NCBI GenBank assembly: GCA_964411275.1
Contig: CAYPKG010000006.1
Location: 15,154-79,153 of the forward strand
DNA: 64,000 bases
Source: CAYPKG01 sp964411275
GTDB taxonomy: Bacteria > Bacillota > Clostridia > Christensenellales > CAG-138
Reading direction: 5' to 3'
Positions 54,172 to 63,275 of the stretch are shown one piece after another. The notes under the pieces are model-generated. The model worked only from the letters and a program-made list of their open reading frames with translations. It was not told the origin of the DNA and ran no database searches. The translations under genes and the position numbers were made by a program. Position 1 is the first letter of the stretch; each line of letters begins with the position of its first letter.

Positions 54172-56031
54172 TTATCCCCAATAGGAAAACATCACGTTTG
54201 TGCGCCTGACTTCTATTCCGTCCACGTACAGGATGACCTCCCGGTCGCCGCCATAATCGCTCATGGCAGTAAAGGACAGCATTTGTTCCGTCCCCTCATC
54301 AAGAGCCGTTTCATACAGCACCCGCTCGAAGGCCACGCCGTCGATTTCCCCAGGTAATGTGATCAAAACGGGGGTTTCCTTTTGGGTGATGTCCACATGG
54401 AACAGAACCTCCGCCCCATAGGCCGCCGGGAGCACTTTGCACGCGGACAGGGACACGATGGAAGAGGCGGGGGTGCTCTCACCAGGCGCGGGATTTTGCA
54501 GGTAAACCTGTTCCTCGTCCATATCGTTTTCCGGCGCCCCAAAGCGCACCCGAAAAGCGGAATAGCCCCGCTCCTGCAAGAGCTTGAGCGCCGCCGACAG
54601 CTTGAGATCCGTCACGGTGGGCATCTCGATGTGCCGGGTGGGTTCCCCGCTTAAAAATACCCGCACAATATCCCCTTCAAACACCTGGGTGCCGGCCACC
54701 GGATCCTGTTGGTACACGGTGCCTGGGGGGTATTCGCTGATGCGGTATTCCGGCTCGGCCATCGTCAGCCCCGCCTCCTTAAGCGTCATCTCCGCTTCTT
54801 TCAACGTCATGCCCATCAGCGTGGGAACCTCCGGCAGTTCCATCCCCTCGCTGACCACGACGGAAATGACGCTGCCGCTTTTGAGCTTGGCGCTTGGGTC
54901 GGGCTTCTGGGACAGCACCACGCCGGGTTCGTACTCGTCGGTGGGCTGGGTGCCGATGATTTCCAGGGTGTACGTGCGTCTGCGGGCGATATCCTGGGCT
55001 TCCTCAAATGTTTTGCCAACCAGCGTCGGCACCAGCTCCCCGCTGACGGCCTTGTTCCTTTGAAGCAGCATTCTCCCCATTATGAACATGATCGCCAGCA
55101 TCACCAGCGCCACCAGCGTCACCAGCCCGATCCGCCATATCCCCCGGGAACACTTTTTCTTTTTACCTGCGCCGTTCTGCTCCCGCAGCCTGACGAAATC
55201 CCCGTTGGGCTCCCGCAAGGCGCGCAGGAGATCCTGGCGCATGGCTTTCGCGCTGTGATAGCGCTGATTGGGGTCGCGGCGGGTGGCTTTCATAATCACG
55301 TCGTTTAGCGCCTTGGGCACCGCCGGATTTGTGAGGATCACAGGCGGGACGTCCTCCTGCAAATGCTTAAGCGCGATGGAAACCGGGGTGTCCCCGGTAA
55401 ACGGCAGCTCCCCAGTGAGCATTTCATACAAGGAAATGCCCATAGAGTAAAGATCGCTTTCCACCGTCACAGGGTTGCCCTTGGCCTGCTCCGGCGCGAT
55501 GTAATGGACGCTGCCCAGTACATTTGTGCCGGCAAACGTCATGGTGCTGGAACTTACGTCCCGGGCGATGCCGAAGTCCGCAAGCTTTGCTTTGTTGCGC
55601 GGTGTGACGATGACGTTCTGGGGCTTTATGTCCCGGTGGATGATGCCCCGCTCATGGGCATGGGCGAGAGCGTCAAGCACTTGAGCGCCGATGCTTACCG
55701 CCCGCTGAGGCGGCAACGCCCCCTCTTTCCTGATTTTATCCTTAAGGGTGTCCCCACCCACATATTCCAGCACGATAAACTGATGCCCGTCCTGCTCCCC
55801 CACGTCATAGGAACGCACGATGTTGTCGTGGGACAGGTTCAAAACCGCGTGGGCCTCCTGCCGGAAGCGCCTAAGAAAATCGGCGTCGTTTTCATACTCT
55901 TCTTTTAGTACCTTGATGGCCACGGTGCGGTGGGTTCCGGTGGTTTGCACGGCCTTGTACACATTTGCCATGCCGCCTGCACCGATCAGGCTTAATATGC
56001 GGTATTTATTTGCCAGCACGGTTCCGATCAT
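54172..56031 (-). CDS. prkC: PASTA-domain Ser/Thr protein kinase PrkC
   Basis: 619 residues. Cytoplasmic kinase (about 1-275) with glycine loop GAGGMANV, Lys in VAIK (K40), HRDIKPQN (D134) and DFG (D152); membrane helix about 300-325; three extracellular PASTA domains (about 335-535) and an extra C-terminal beta domain of about 80 residues. It senses muropeptides or lipid II. Start codon overlaps the prpC stop as ATGA. Confidence 0.96.
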   Translation of the reverse strand: MIGTVLANKYRILSLIGAGGMANVYKAVQTTGTHRTVAIKVLKEEYENDADFLRRFRQEAHAVLNLSHDNIVRSYDVGEQDGHQFIVLEYVGGDTLKDKIRKEGALPPQRAVSIGAQVLDALAHAHERGIIHRDIKPQNVIVTPRNKAKLADFGIARDVSSSTMTFAGTNVLGSVHYIAPEQAKGNPVTVESDLYSMGISLYEMLTGELPFTGDTPVSIALKHLQEDVPPVILTNPAVPKALNDVIMKATRRDPNQRYHSAKAMRQDLLRALREPNGDFVRLREQNGAGKKKKCSRGIWRIGLVTLVALVMLAIMFIMGRMLLQRNKAVSGELVPTLVGKTFEEAQDIARRRTYTLEIIGTQPTDEYEPGVVLSQKPDPSAKLKSGSVISVVVSEGMELPEVPTLMGMTLKEAEMTLKEAGLTMAEPEYRISEYPPGTVYQQDPVAGTQVFEGDIVRVFLSGEPTRHIEMPTVTDLKLSAALKLLQERGYSAFRVRFGAPENDMDEEQVYLQNPAPGESTPASSIVSLSACKVLPAAYGAEVLFHVDITQKETPVLITLPGEIDGVAFERVLYETALDEGTEQMLSFTAMSDYGGDREVILYVDGIEVRRTNVMFSYWG

Positions 56032-56765
56032 TGCCCATCGCCCCCTTCCAGCCGGACGATGACGACGGTTACATTATCGGTGCCGCCACAAAGAAGCGCC
56101 GCGTCCACCAGCGCGTCGCAGGTTTCCTGCAGCGGCCGGTCCTCCGAAAGCATGTGTGCGATCTTGTCGTCGGACAGCATCCCATGAAGGCCGTCGGAGC
56201 AGAGCAACAGCATGTCCCCCGGCTGAAAGCCGCGGCTGAACAGGTCGATCTCCTCATACGCGCCGGTACCCAGCGCCCTCGTGATGATGTTGCGCTGGGG
56301 ATGCCTGGCGGCCTCCGCCTTGGTGATTTCTCCGGTGGCCACCAACACGGCCACCAGGCTGTGATCGGTGGTCACCTGGGCAAGCGACTGCCCGTTAAAA
56401 TGATACAGCCGGCTATCCCCCACGTTGGCGGCGATGTATGTTCCGTTTTCTGGGATCAACGCCAGCGTCAGGGTGGTGCCCATTCCCCGGCAGCCTTCGT
56501 TGGCCTGCGCGTGACGGTATATGGACAGGTTCACCCGCTCGATGGCGTCGTGAACGCTTTTCGCCACATCCTCCGGCAGCGGCTTGCGGCCCAACAGCGC
56601 GGCAAGCCCTTCCACCGCCATTGTGCTGGCCCGGATGCCCGCCGCGTGGCCGCCCATGCCGTCCGCCACCATAAACAACGGCGTTACGTCCCCCTCTCGG
56701 GGGATATAATAGTTGTCCTCATTGCGAAGGCGGCGGCCTATATTTGTGGTAAACGCGTATTCCAT
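56028..56765 (-). CDS. prpC: PP2C-type Ser/Thr phosphatase PrpC/Stp
   Basis: 245 residues. PP2C motifs RNEDNYY, VADGMGGHAAG, MGTTLTLAL, VGDSRLY, CSDGLHGML and the C-terminal GGTDNVTVV supply the metal-binding aspartates. Reverses PrkC phosphorylation. The start at 56765 has GGGAGG; overlaps prkC by four bases. Confidence 0.96.
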   Translation of the reverse strand: MEYAFTTNIGRRLRNEDNYYIPREGDVTPLFMVADGMGGHAAGIRASTMAVEGLAALLGRKPLPEDVAKSVHDAIERVNLSIYRHAQANEGCRGMGTTLTLALIPENGTYIAANVGDSRLYHFNGQSLAQVTTDHSLVAVLVATGEITKAEAARHPQRNIITRALGTGAYEEIDLFSRGFQPGDMLLLCSDGLHGMLSDDKIAHMLSEDRPLQETCDALVDAALLCGGTDNVTVVIVRLEGGDGQ

Positions 56766-56766
56766 A

Positions 56767-57699
56767 TCAATCCTCCCGCTGGGGCTGCGATTGCCCCGGG
56801 GCTTCCGGTTTTTGTAATTCAAAGCGCTCGCTTAAGTCCGCCGCCTCGCGGTGGAAATCCCGGTGAAAACAGCGCACGTTATAGACGCCGCTTTTAGAAA
56901 ACCGGCTGGCCATCTCCTCCGCCGCCGCCACAGAGCGGTGCCGCCCGCCCGTACAGCCGAACGCCACCATGACCCTGCTTCTGCCCTGGGCCGCGAAGCC
57001 GGGCAGCATGCGGGATAAAAGCGCCTCAGTTTCGTCAAAAAAGGGCATGCAGCCCGCCTGCCTAAATACAAACTCCCTCACCGGCGCGTCCAGGCCGGAC
57101 AGGGGCCGCAGCCCCGGCTCATAAAAGGGGTTTGGCAAAAACCGCATGTCAAACACCATGTCCGCATCGATGGGAACGCCCCGCTTAAAGCCAAAGCTCA
57201 TAAACAGAAGCGTCATATGCTTGAGGGGATCAATCCCCAACACTTCCTCCAGCATGCGGTAAAGATCCAGCGGCTTTAAGTCGCTGGTATCGATGACGCT
57301 GTGCGCCGCGTCCCGAAGCCCCTGCAAAAGCGCACGCTCGCGTAATATGGCCTCCGGCACATCGCCTTTGCTGGACAGGGGATGCCGCCGCCTGGTTTCG
57401 CTGTAGCGGCGGGAAAGCACCGCGTCCCGGCAATCGAGAAACACGATGCGGATGGACACGTCCTGTCGGGACACGGACTTGAGCGCCCGTTCCCAGTTTC
57501 CGCCTAGCGCGCTTTCCCGGCTGTCGATGCTGATGGCGGCCCGGGCAATCGGCGGGGCCGCCTGTGTGCAAAGGGTGAGGAAACCATCCAACAAGCTGGA
57601 GGGAAGGTTGTCCACACAGTAATACCCAAGATCCTCCAGCCGGCGAAGGGCCAGGGACTTTCCCGCCCCCGACATGCCCGTCACGATCAATAGCTGCAT
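56767..57699 (-). CDS. rapZ: RapZ/YvcJ-type nucleotide-binding protein
   Basis: 310 residues. Walker A GMSGAGKS, the segment LGYYCVDNLPSSLL, FGFKRGVPIDADMVFDMRFLPNPFY read in two parts, and GCTGGRHRSVA are family hallmarks. In E. coli RapZ binds GlcN6P and the GlmZ RNA; in Firmicutes YvcJ has GTPase activity with unclear target. One base separates it from prpC; it follows murB by 22 bp. The usual yvcK and whiA partners do not follow. Confidence 0.94.
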   Translation of the reverse strand: MQLLIVTGMSGAGKSLALRRLEDLGYYCVDNLPSSLLDGFLTLCTQAAPPIARAAISIDSRESALGGNWERALKSVSRQDVSIRIVFLDCRDAVLSRRYSETRRRHPLSSKGDVPEAILRERALLQGLRDAAHSVIDTSDLKPLDLYRMLEEVLGIDPLKHMTLLFMSFGFKRGVPIDADMVFDMRFLPNPFYEPGLRPLSGLDAPVREFVFRQAGCMPFFDETEALLSRMLPGFAAQGRSRVMVAFGCTGGRHRSVAAAEEMASRFSKSGVYNVRCFHRDFHREAADLSERFELQKPEAPGQSQPQRED

Positions 57700-57721
57700 G
57701 GCTTGTCCGCCCCTTTCGTCA

Positions 57722-58618
57722 TTATAAGGGTTCCCCTACGATTTTAACTTCCAGCTCCAATGTTACGCCGGCGCTTTCCTGCACAGTACGCCTGATATGG
57801 CGGATCAAAGCCAGGATGTCCGCAGCTGTGGCGGTTCCGGTGTTGACCACAAAGCCCGCGTGCTTTTCACTGACCTGGGCGCCGCCGATGGAAAAACCCT
57901 TTAGCCCCGCGTCCTCAATGAGCTTGCCCGCAAAATATCCCGGGGGCCGCTTGAACGTGCTTCCGGCGCTGGCCAGGTTCAGCGGCTGCTTTTCCCGGCG
58001 CATATTCATGCACTGCGCCATGCGGGTTTTTGCCCCGCCGTCGTCGGGGGCAAGGGCCAACTGAGCCTCCAGCACCACCCGGTGGGGAGCACAGAACACG
58101 CTTTTGCGGTATCCAAGATCTTCCGGCCCCACGATGAGTTTTTTAATCTCCCCTTTTTCCAGCACCGTTACGGATTTGAGCACATCTTTCATCTGCCCGC
58201 CATAGGCCCCGGCGTTCATGGCGCAGGCGCCCCCAACGGTGCCGGGGATGCCGCATGCCCATTCCAATCCCTGATAGCCCTCCCCTATCGCGTGCCGCGC
58301 AAGGGCGGTGAGGGAATGGCCCGCGGCCACCGTAAACAAATTGCCCTGCCGCCGTACGCTGTTCATATTTTCGCCGATCAACAGCACCATCCCCCGGACG
58401 CCGCCGTCGTGCACAAGGAGGTTGGAGCCGTTGCCCATGACAAGAACCGGGACGCCTAAGGCGTTTGCCGACTTCAGTGCATGTGCGGCCTCCTCCGGCG
58501 TCCGGGGGGCGCACACAACATCCGCCGGGCCGCCCACCTTGAAGGTGGTCAGTTCCATCATAGGCACGTTTTTTTCATAAGGAATGCCCTTGAGGGCATC
58601 GAGCAATTCCTGATTCAT
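57722..58618 (-). CDS. murB: UDP-N-acetylenolpyruvoylglucosamine reductase
   Basis: 298 residues, type II MurB. TTFKVGGPAD and VMGNGSNLLV bind FAD; GIPGTVGGACAMNAGAYG and SAGSTFKRPPG include the catalytic Ser; the Glu is in the C-terminal ELEVKIVG. Reduces enolpyruvyl-UDP-GlcNAc to UDP-MurNAc with NADPH. GAAAGGA precedes the ATG at 58618. Confidence 0.96.
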   Translation of the reverse strand: MNQELLDALKGIPYEKNVPMMELTTFKVGGPADVVCAPRTPEEAAHALKSANALGVPVLVMGNGSNLLVHDGGVRGMVLLIGENMNSVRRQGNLFTVAAGHSLTALARHAIGEGYQGLEWACGIPGTVGGACAMNAGAYGGQMKDVLKSVTVLEKGEIKKLIVGPEDLGYRKSVFCAPHRVVLEAQLALAPDDGGAKTRMAQCMNMRREKQPLNLASAGSTFKRPPGYFAGKLIEDAGLKGFSIGGAQVSEKHAGFVVNTGTATAADILALIRHIRRTVQESAGVTLELEVKIVGEPL

Positions 58619-58766
58619 CCGTTTCCTTTCCATGCTACAAAGGCATACCAATTCAGGTTATATTGTACACGAATTGCGCCCCGGACGCAATCTCAGCCCG
58701 GCGGCAAAGGACGGCGGAGCCGGAATTATTCGCCATGCGCAGGGTAAAGTACCGCCGTTTCTGATG

Positions 58767-59879
58767 CTAACCCACTTCCATTATTTCAGCAAGCCGGGCG
58801 TCAAAAGCGGTTTTTCCGCCTGCGTCCCCAGTCATTGCCCGGGCGGCTTCCTCGAAAAGCGCATCCTTATGCCTTTGATACAGGAACGGATCAAGAATTT
58901 TCGGGTTCTGGCATGCCCGGTACATGGCGTCCAAAAGCCCTTCTGCGTAGGTAAGCCCCTCCACCCCCGCCACTACCGGCATAGCCCCCAGGGCCGCCAC
59001 CTTGGACTGCGCCTTGTTTTCCAGCAAAAGGGCGGTCAACGCCTCTGCGTGGGCGCGTTTTTTATTGGACAGTTTCCGGTCAGGGCCGATATACTGCACC
59101 TGATCCGTGACGTCTGAAAGGGGCAGCGCGTCAAACGTAAACCCGCCGCTTTCCTGCTTGCGCATGAGATCGCCGCAGGCACGGGCATCCGCCAGCTGCA
59201 ATGCCACCTGCCCGGCCTTGAAATCTCCCTCAGGGGCAGGCGCGCCCAGAAGACCCCATTGTGCGCACAAAAACGCGGAGCCACTTAGCTGCGGGCGCTG
59301 CTTTCCCTTGCCCATATCAAGGGCGCTTTGTAAAAACTCCGGGTCGATGGGCTCTCCCGCGCCCGGCCAGGCAAGCCCCGCCTCCTGGGTGCGCACGGTG
59401 TTCCCAATGAGAAAATAGCCGCTATAGAGATACGGCACCGCGTATACCGTCCCCTCCCATTTCGCGGGCTTTAGCCCTGAGACGAATTCCGGCGCGGCGT
59501 CGAGTTGCAGCGGGCTGAGCTGCTCCGGATACAACGCGCCTGACGCAAAGCTCCACAGGTCCGGCCGCTCCCCCCGGTCCAGCCGTTCTTGCATCCCAGC
59601 CGCGTCCATGCCCAATACCTCCACATACACGCCGGAATGCTTTTTTTCGTACGAGGTGAAGCAGCTTTCCAGATATGCGCTGACGCTTCCCTGATAGGGC
59701 TTAAAGCTCACCACATGCCACACGGTGATGATGCCGCTCCAGTCCCCGCCTTTCGGCTCAAATATCTCCCGGGCTGGGTTTTTATTCAGCGCCCGGGTCA
59801 GGTACGGCGGGGCCAGCGCCACAAAAACCAGAAGCGCCACCGCTAAAATGATGCGCAGCGTCCATTTTACAGCGCGCAA
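58767..59879 (-). CDS. Membrane-anchored solute-binding-like protein, function unknown
   Basis: 370 residues. Single N-terminal helix (about 8-27) without a lipobox, then a periplasmic-binding-like domain (ITVWHVVSFKPYQGSV..., DLWSFASGALYPEQL) resembling sugar-type extracellular solute-binding proteins. No permease or ATPase gene is adjacent, so it may be a receptor or an orphan binder. TTG start at 59879 after GGAGGTGG. Confidence 0.7.
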   Translation of the reverse strand: MRAVKWTLRIILAVALLVFVALAPPYLTRALNKNPAREIFEPKGGDWSGIITVWHVVSFKPYQGSVSAYLESCFTSYEKKHSGVYVEVLGMDAAGMQERLDRGERPDLWSFASGALYPEQLSPLQLDAAPEFVSGLKPAKWEGTVYAVPYLYSGYFLIGNTVRTQEAGLAWPGAGEPIDPEFLQSALDMGKGKQRPQLSGSAFLCAQWGLLGAPAPEGDFKAGQVALQLADARACGDLMRKQESGGFTFDALPLSDVTDQVQYIGPDRKLSNKKRAHAEALTALLLENKAQSKVAALGAMPVVAGVEGLTYAEGLLDAMYRACQNPKILDPFLYQRHKDALFEEAARAMTGDAGGKTAFDARLAEIMEVG

Positions 59880-59947
59880 AAAACCACCTCCGCTTTTAGC
59901 TGATGGCTCATTTTATGAGGGGAGGGGGCATTACTTTCATCCAAATC

Positions 59948-59976
59948 TTGCGAAAGGGGAGAAATGTCGATATACT
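59948..59976 (+). promoter_or_regulatory. Sigma-A promoter for azlCD
   Basis: TTGCGA (59948-59953), 17-bp spacer, TATACT (59971-59976), 34 bp before the start. Confidence 0.7.
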
Positions 59977-60009
59977 CTTAGCGTTGCAGTATAGAGAAGG
60001 AGCATTGCC

Positions 60010-60729
60010 ATGAGCGAAAAACTTCAAAAGCACCGCGCCGCCGCCAAAGCCGCGTTTCCCCATACAATCCCCATTTTATTCAGCTTTCTGCTGGTAGGCC
60101 TGGGCTATGGCATATTCGCCAAAAGCCAGGGCCTGCCCTCCTACTATCCCACGTTGATGAGCATTTTGATATTCGCGGGCTCCATGGAGTTTGTGACGGT
60201 CAATCTGCTGGTATCCGGGTTCGACCCCCTGGGCGCGCTGCTGCTGTCGCTGACGGTCAACGCCCGGTATTTCTTTTACGGCATTTCCATGCTGGAAAAG
60301 TACCGGGATCTTGGAAAAAAGAAAGCCTACATGATTTACGGCATGTGCGACGAGACGTTTTCCATCAACTGTACGGCGGAACCCCCCGCGGGGGTCGATA
60401 AGGGGCTTTTCCAGCTGTGGGTGACCCTCCTCAACCAGATTTACTGGGTGATCGGCGCGACCCTGGGCGGGGTGGCGGGATCCATTCTCGCTTTCGACAC
60501 CCGGGGCATCGAATTTATTTTGACCGCCCTGTACGTGGTGATATTCCTGGATCAGTGGCGCTCCACCAGCGAGCATGTCCCCGCGCTGACGGGGCTGCTA
60601 TCCTCTGTGGCCTGCCTGGTGCTGTTTGGGGCGGATAACTTTGTTATACCGGCGCTGATGCTGACGCTGTGCGTGCTTCTTTTATGTAAGCCTTATCTCA
60701 CCAGGAAAAAGGAGGACGTGAAGTCATGA
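60010..60729 (+). CDS. azlC: AzlC-family branched-chain amino acid export protein
   Basis: 239 residues, about seven membrane helices. Opens with a short hydrophilic segment, then TIPILFSFLLVGLGYGIFA and the family region AGSMEFVTVNLL and LTVNARYFFYGISML. Large subunit of the AzlCD exporter of branched-chain amino acids. AAGGAG precedes the ATG; last four bases overlap azlD. Confidence 0.93.
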   Translation: MSEKLQKHRAAAKAAFPHTIPILFSFLLVGLGYGIFAKSQGLPSYYPTLMSILIFAGSMEFVTVNLLVSGFDPLGALLLSLTVNARYFFYGISMLEKYRDLGKKKAYMIYGMCDETFSINCTAEPPAGVDKGLFQLWVTLLNQIYWVIGATLGGVAGSILAFDTRGIEFILTALYVVIFLDQWRSTSEHVPALTGLLSSVACLVLFGADNFVIPALMLTLCVLLLCKPYLTRKKEDVKS

Positions 60730-61055
60730 CCAACACACAATCCCTCATCACCATTTTGATGGTTGCCCTGGGCACGATGATCATGCGGTTTTTGCCGTTC
60801 GTGCTGTTTCCCTCAGGCAGGCCCACGCCCAAAATAGTCCGGTACTTAAGCGGCGTGCTGCCCTTTTCCGTGATCGGCCTTCTGGTGGTGTATTGCTTGA
60901 AAAACGTCAGCGTCCTGGCGGCCCCCTTCGGCCTGCCGGAACTCATCGCCATATTGGTCATCATCGGCCTGCATCTGTGGAAAAAGAACTCCCTCATCTC
61001 CATCGGCGGGGGAACGGTGGTCTACATGCTGCTGATACAGTTTTTGTTTGCATAG
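60726..61055 (+). CDS. azlD: AzlD-family small subunit
   Basis: 109 residues, three or four membrane helices. Early MIMRFLPFVLF and the P-x-x-V-R-Y-L pattern are typical. Start overlaps the azlC stop (ATGA). Ends 18 bp from the converging glpK with no hairpin between. Confidence 0.92.
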   Translation: MTNTQSLITILMVALGTMIMRFLPFVLFPSGRPTPKIVRYLSGVLPFSVIGLLVVYCLKNVSVLAAPFGLPELIAILVIIGLHLWKKNSLISIGGGTVVYMLLIQFLFA

Positions 61056-61073
61056 TATCGATGCCATTCCCGA

Positions 61074-62585
61074 CTAATTTTCCTCCCAGCGAAGGGCCCG
61101 CTCCACCGCCCGCTTCCAGCCCCGGACGCAGGCGGCGCGTTGCTCTTCGGCCATATTTGGCAAAAACACCCGCTCAGACTGCCATTGCCTGGCGATCTCT
61201 TCCTGGTTCTCGTACAGCCCCACCCCCAGCCCCGCCAGGTACGCAGCGCCCAGGGCGGTGGTTTCCACGTTTTTCGGCCGGTTGATGGACACGTTCAGGA
61301 TATCCGCTTGAAATTGCATCAACACGTTGCTGACAGACGCGCCGCCGTCCGCCTTGAGTTCCTTAAGGGAAAAGCCGCTGTCCGCCTCCATGGCGGCGGT
61401 GAGATCCCCAACCTGATACGCGATGGACTCCAGCACTGCTCTGGCGAAATGCGCCCGGTTGATGCCCCGGGTCATGCCTACAATGGAACCGCGGGCGTAC
61501 ATGTCCCAATAAGGCGCGCCAAGGCCGGTAAAGGCGGGCACCAGATACATGCCCCCCGCGTCCGGAACGCTCTGTGCAAGCACATTGATTTCCGGCGTGC
61601 TTTCGATCATCTTCAAATCGTCCCGCATCCATTTGATGACGCTTCCGGCATTGAATACGCTGCCTTCCAGGGCATATGTCACGCTGCCATCCGAAAGCCC
61701 CCAGGCGATTGTGGTTAAGAGCCTGTTCTTGCTTCTTAGGGAGTTTTTGCCGGTATTCATCACCAGAAAACAACCCGTGCCATATGTGTTTTTCACGTCC
61801 CCCGGCGAAAAACACGCCTGCCCGAACAAGGCCGCCTGCTGATCCCCGGCGATCCCCGCGATGGGCACGCCGCTCAACGACTCCAGCCCCGCCACCCCAG
61901 GGGCAACCGCGCCGTAAACACAGCTTGAGGGCTTCACCTCTGGCAACATGCTCAGTGGGATGGTAAGCGCCCGGCAAAGTCCCTCGTCCCATGTTAGCCT
62001 GTCGATGTCAAAGAGCATGGTTCGCGCGGCATTGGTATAGTCCGTCACATGGGTTCGCCTTCCGGTTAAATTCCAAATGAGCCATGTGTCCACCGTGCCA
62101 AACAGCAATTCGCCCCGCTCCGCCCGCCCACGGGCGCCAGGGACATTGTCCAATATCCATTTGATTTTTGTTGCGCTGAAATACGCGTCGATCAAAAGCC
62201 CGGTCTTCGCCGTCACGGTATCCGAAAGGCCCTCCCGCTTGAGCGCCTCGCATTGTGGAGCTGTCCTGCGGCACTGCCACACGATAGCGGGATATACGGG
62301 CTTGCCGGTGGTTTTATCCCAAACCACAGTGGTTTCCCGCTGGTTTGTGACGCCGATGGCAGCAATTTCCCATTTGTTGGGGTCCTTAAGGGCGACGAGG
62401 GCGGTGGCGGCCGCCCGCTCAGCGCTGTGAACGAGATCCATCGGGTCGTGCTCCACCCAGCCCGGTTGCGGGTAATGCTGGGGGAACTCGTACTGCGCGC
62501 TGGATAATGGGTTTCCCGCCCGGTCGAATACGATGGCGCGGGAGCTGGTTGTGCCCTGATCCAGGGCCAGAAGGAGCTGTTGCAT
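61074..62585 (-). CDS. glpK: Glycerol kinase
   Basis: 503 residues, FGGY family. ALDQGTTSSRAIVFD (phosphate loop), VTNQRETTVVWD, WQCRRTA and the second signature near GGASVSNVLMQFQAD are intact. Makes glycerol-3-phosphate. AAGGAGG precedes the ATG at 62585; the longer frame starts in the leader. No glpF or glpD nearby. Confidence 0.96.
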   Translation of the reverse strand: MQQLLLALDQGTTSSRAIVFDRAGNPLSSAQYEFPQHYPQPGWVEHDPMDLVHSAERAAATALVALKDPNKWEIAAIGVTNQRETTVVWDKTTGKPVYPAIVWQCRRTAPQCEALKREGLSDTVTAKTGLLIDAYFSATKIKWILDNVPGARGRAERGELLFGTVDTWLIWNLTGRRTHVTDYTNAARTMLFDIDRLTWDEGLCRALTIPLSMLPEVKPSSCVYGAVAPGVAGLESLSGVPIAGIAGDQQAALFGQACFSPGDVKNTYGTGCFLVMNTGKNSLRSKNRLLTTIAWGLSDGSVTYALEGSVFNAGSVIKWMRDDLKMIESTPEINVLAQSVPDAGGMYLVPAFTGLGAPYWDMYARGSIVGMTRGINRAHFARAVLESIAYQVGDLTAAMEADSGFSLKELKADGGASVSNVLMQFQADILNVSINRPKNVETTALGAAYLAGLGVGLYENQEEIARQWQSERVFLPNMAEEQRAACVRGWKRAVERALRWEEN

Positions 62586-62654
62586 TTGCGGCCTCCTTAT
62601 ACGATGTTTGAATACAAACGAAATGGGGAAAATTTCCCGTATCACCTTAACCCT

Positions 62655-62683
62655 ATCATACGGCTTTTTTTCTACATCCGCAA
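62655..62683 (-). promoter_or_regulatory. Possible promoter for glpK
   Basis: On the minus strand TTGCGG (62683-62678), 17-bp spacer, TATGAT (62660-62655). The 376-bp gap between glpK and groES holds this, the groES promoter and CIRCE, and nothing else I can identify. Confidence 0.5.
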
Positions 62684-62842
62684 GGGCGGGCCAGTTTGTG
62701 GCCGGAAAGTGAAAAAAGAGTGAAGCCGCCCCCGAAACGCCGAAAACACGAGAAAATAAAATTAAGAAGAAGCCTGATGGAGTACTTTGATTATAATTTG
62801 ATTAAATCATGGATTTTAAGGAATATTAATGAAACAAACTGC

Positions 62843-62871
62843 TTGCAGCGAAAGAGGCGCTGCACTATTAT
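62843..62871 (+). promoter_or_regulatory. Promoter of groESL
   Basis: TTGCAG (62843-62848), 17-bp spacer, TATTAT (62866-62871); an overlapping TATAAT at 62869-62874 would give 20 bp. CIRCE follows within ten bases. Confidence 0.65.
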
Positions 62872-62879
62872 AATATACG

Positions 62880-62906
62880 TTAGCACTCATCGAAAGCGAG
62901 TGCTAA
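62880..62906 (+). promoter_or_regulatory. CIRCE operator (HrcA binding site)
   Basis: TTAGCACTC (62880-62888), nine-base spacer, GAGTGCTAA (62898-62906): a perfect match. HrcA represses groESL until heat or misfolding titrates GroEL. Confidence 0.98.
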
Positions 62907-62961
62907 CAACCACCAAACAAAGCGTAGCTTACACGCACAATATAAGGAGGTACCAATCGTT

Positions 62962-63246
62962 ATGAAACTCAAGCCTTTGGCAGACCGCGTAGTAATTAAG
63001 AGCTTGGAAGTGGAAAAGACCACAAAGAGCGGCATCGTTCTCACGTCGAGCGCACAGGAAAAACCGCAGATGGCGGAAGTTGTGGCCGTCGGCCCCGGCG
63101 GGATCGTAGAGGGCAAGGAAGTCACCATGTATGTCAGCGTGGGCGACAAGGTGATTTACTCCAAATACGCCGGCACGGAAGTCAAGCTGGACGGCGAGGA
63201 GTACATTGTAGTGCGCCAGAACGACATTCTGGCCGTTGTGGAATAA
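62962..63246 (+). CDS. groES: Co-chaperonin GroES
   Basis: 94 residues. MKLKPLADRVVIK opening, mobile loop TTKSGIVLTSSAQEKP, and the GDKVIYSKYAGTEV core. Caps the GroEL ring. AGGAGG precedes the ATG; under the CIRCE operator. Confidence 0.98.
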   Translation: MKLKPLADRVVIKSLEVEKTTKSGIVLTSSAQEKPQMAEVVAVGPGGIVEGKEVTMYVSVGDKVIYSKYAGTEVKLDGEEYIVVRQNDILAVVE

Positions 63247-63275
63247 TCACCAAGCAAGGAAAAGGAGAGTAAAAT

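Noticed and set aside
62696..62965. 89-residue plus-strand frame before groES
   Set aside because: It crosses the groESL promoter and CIRCE and has no binding site.
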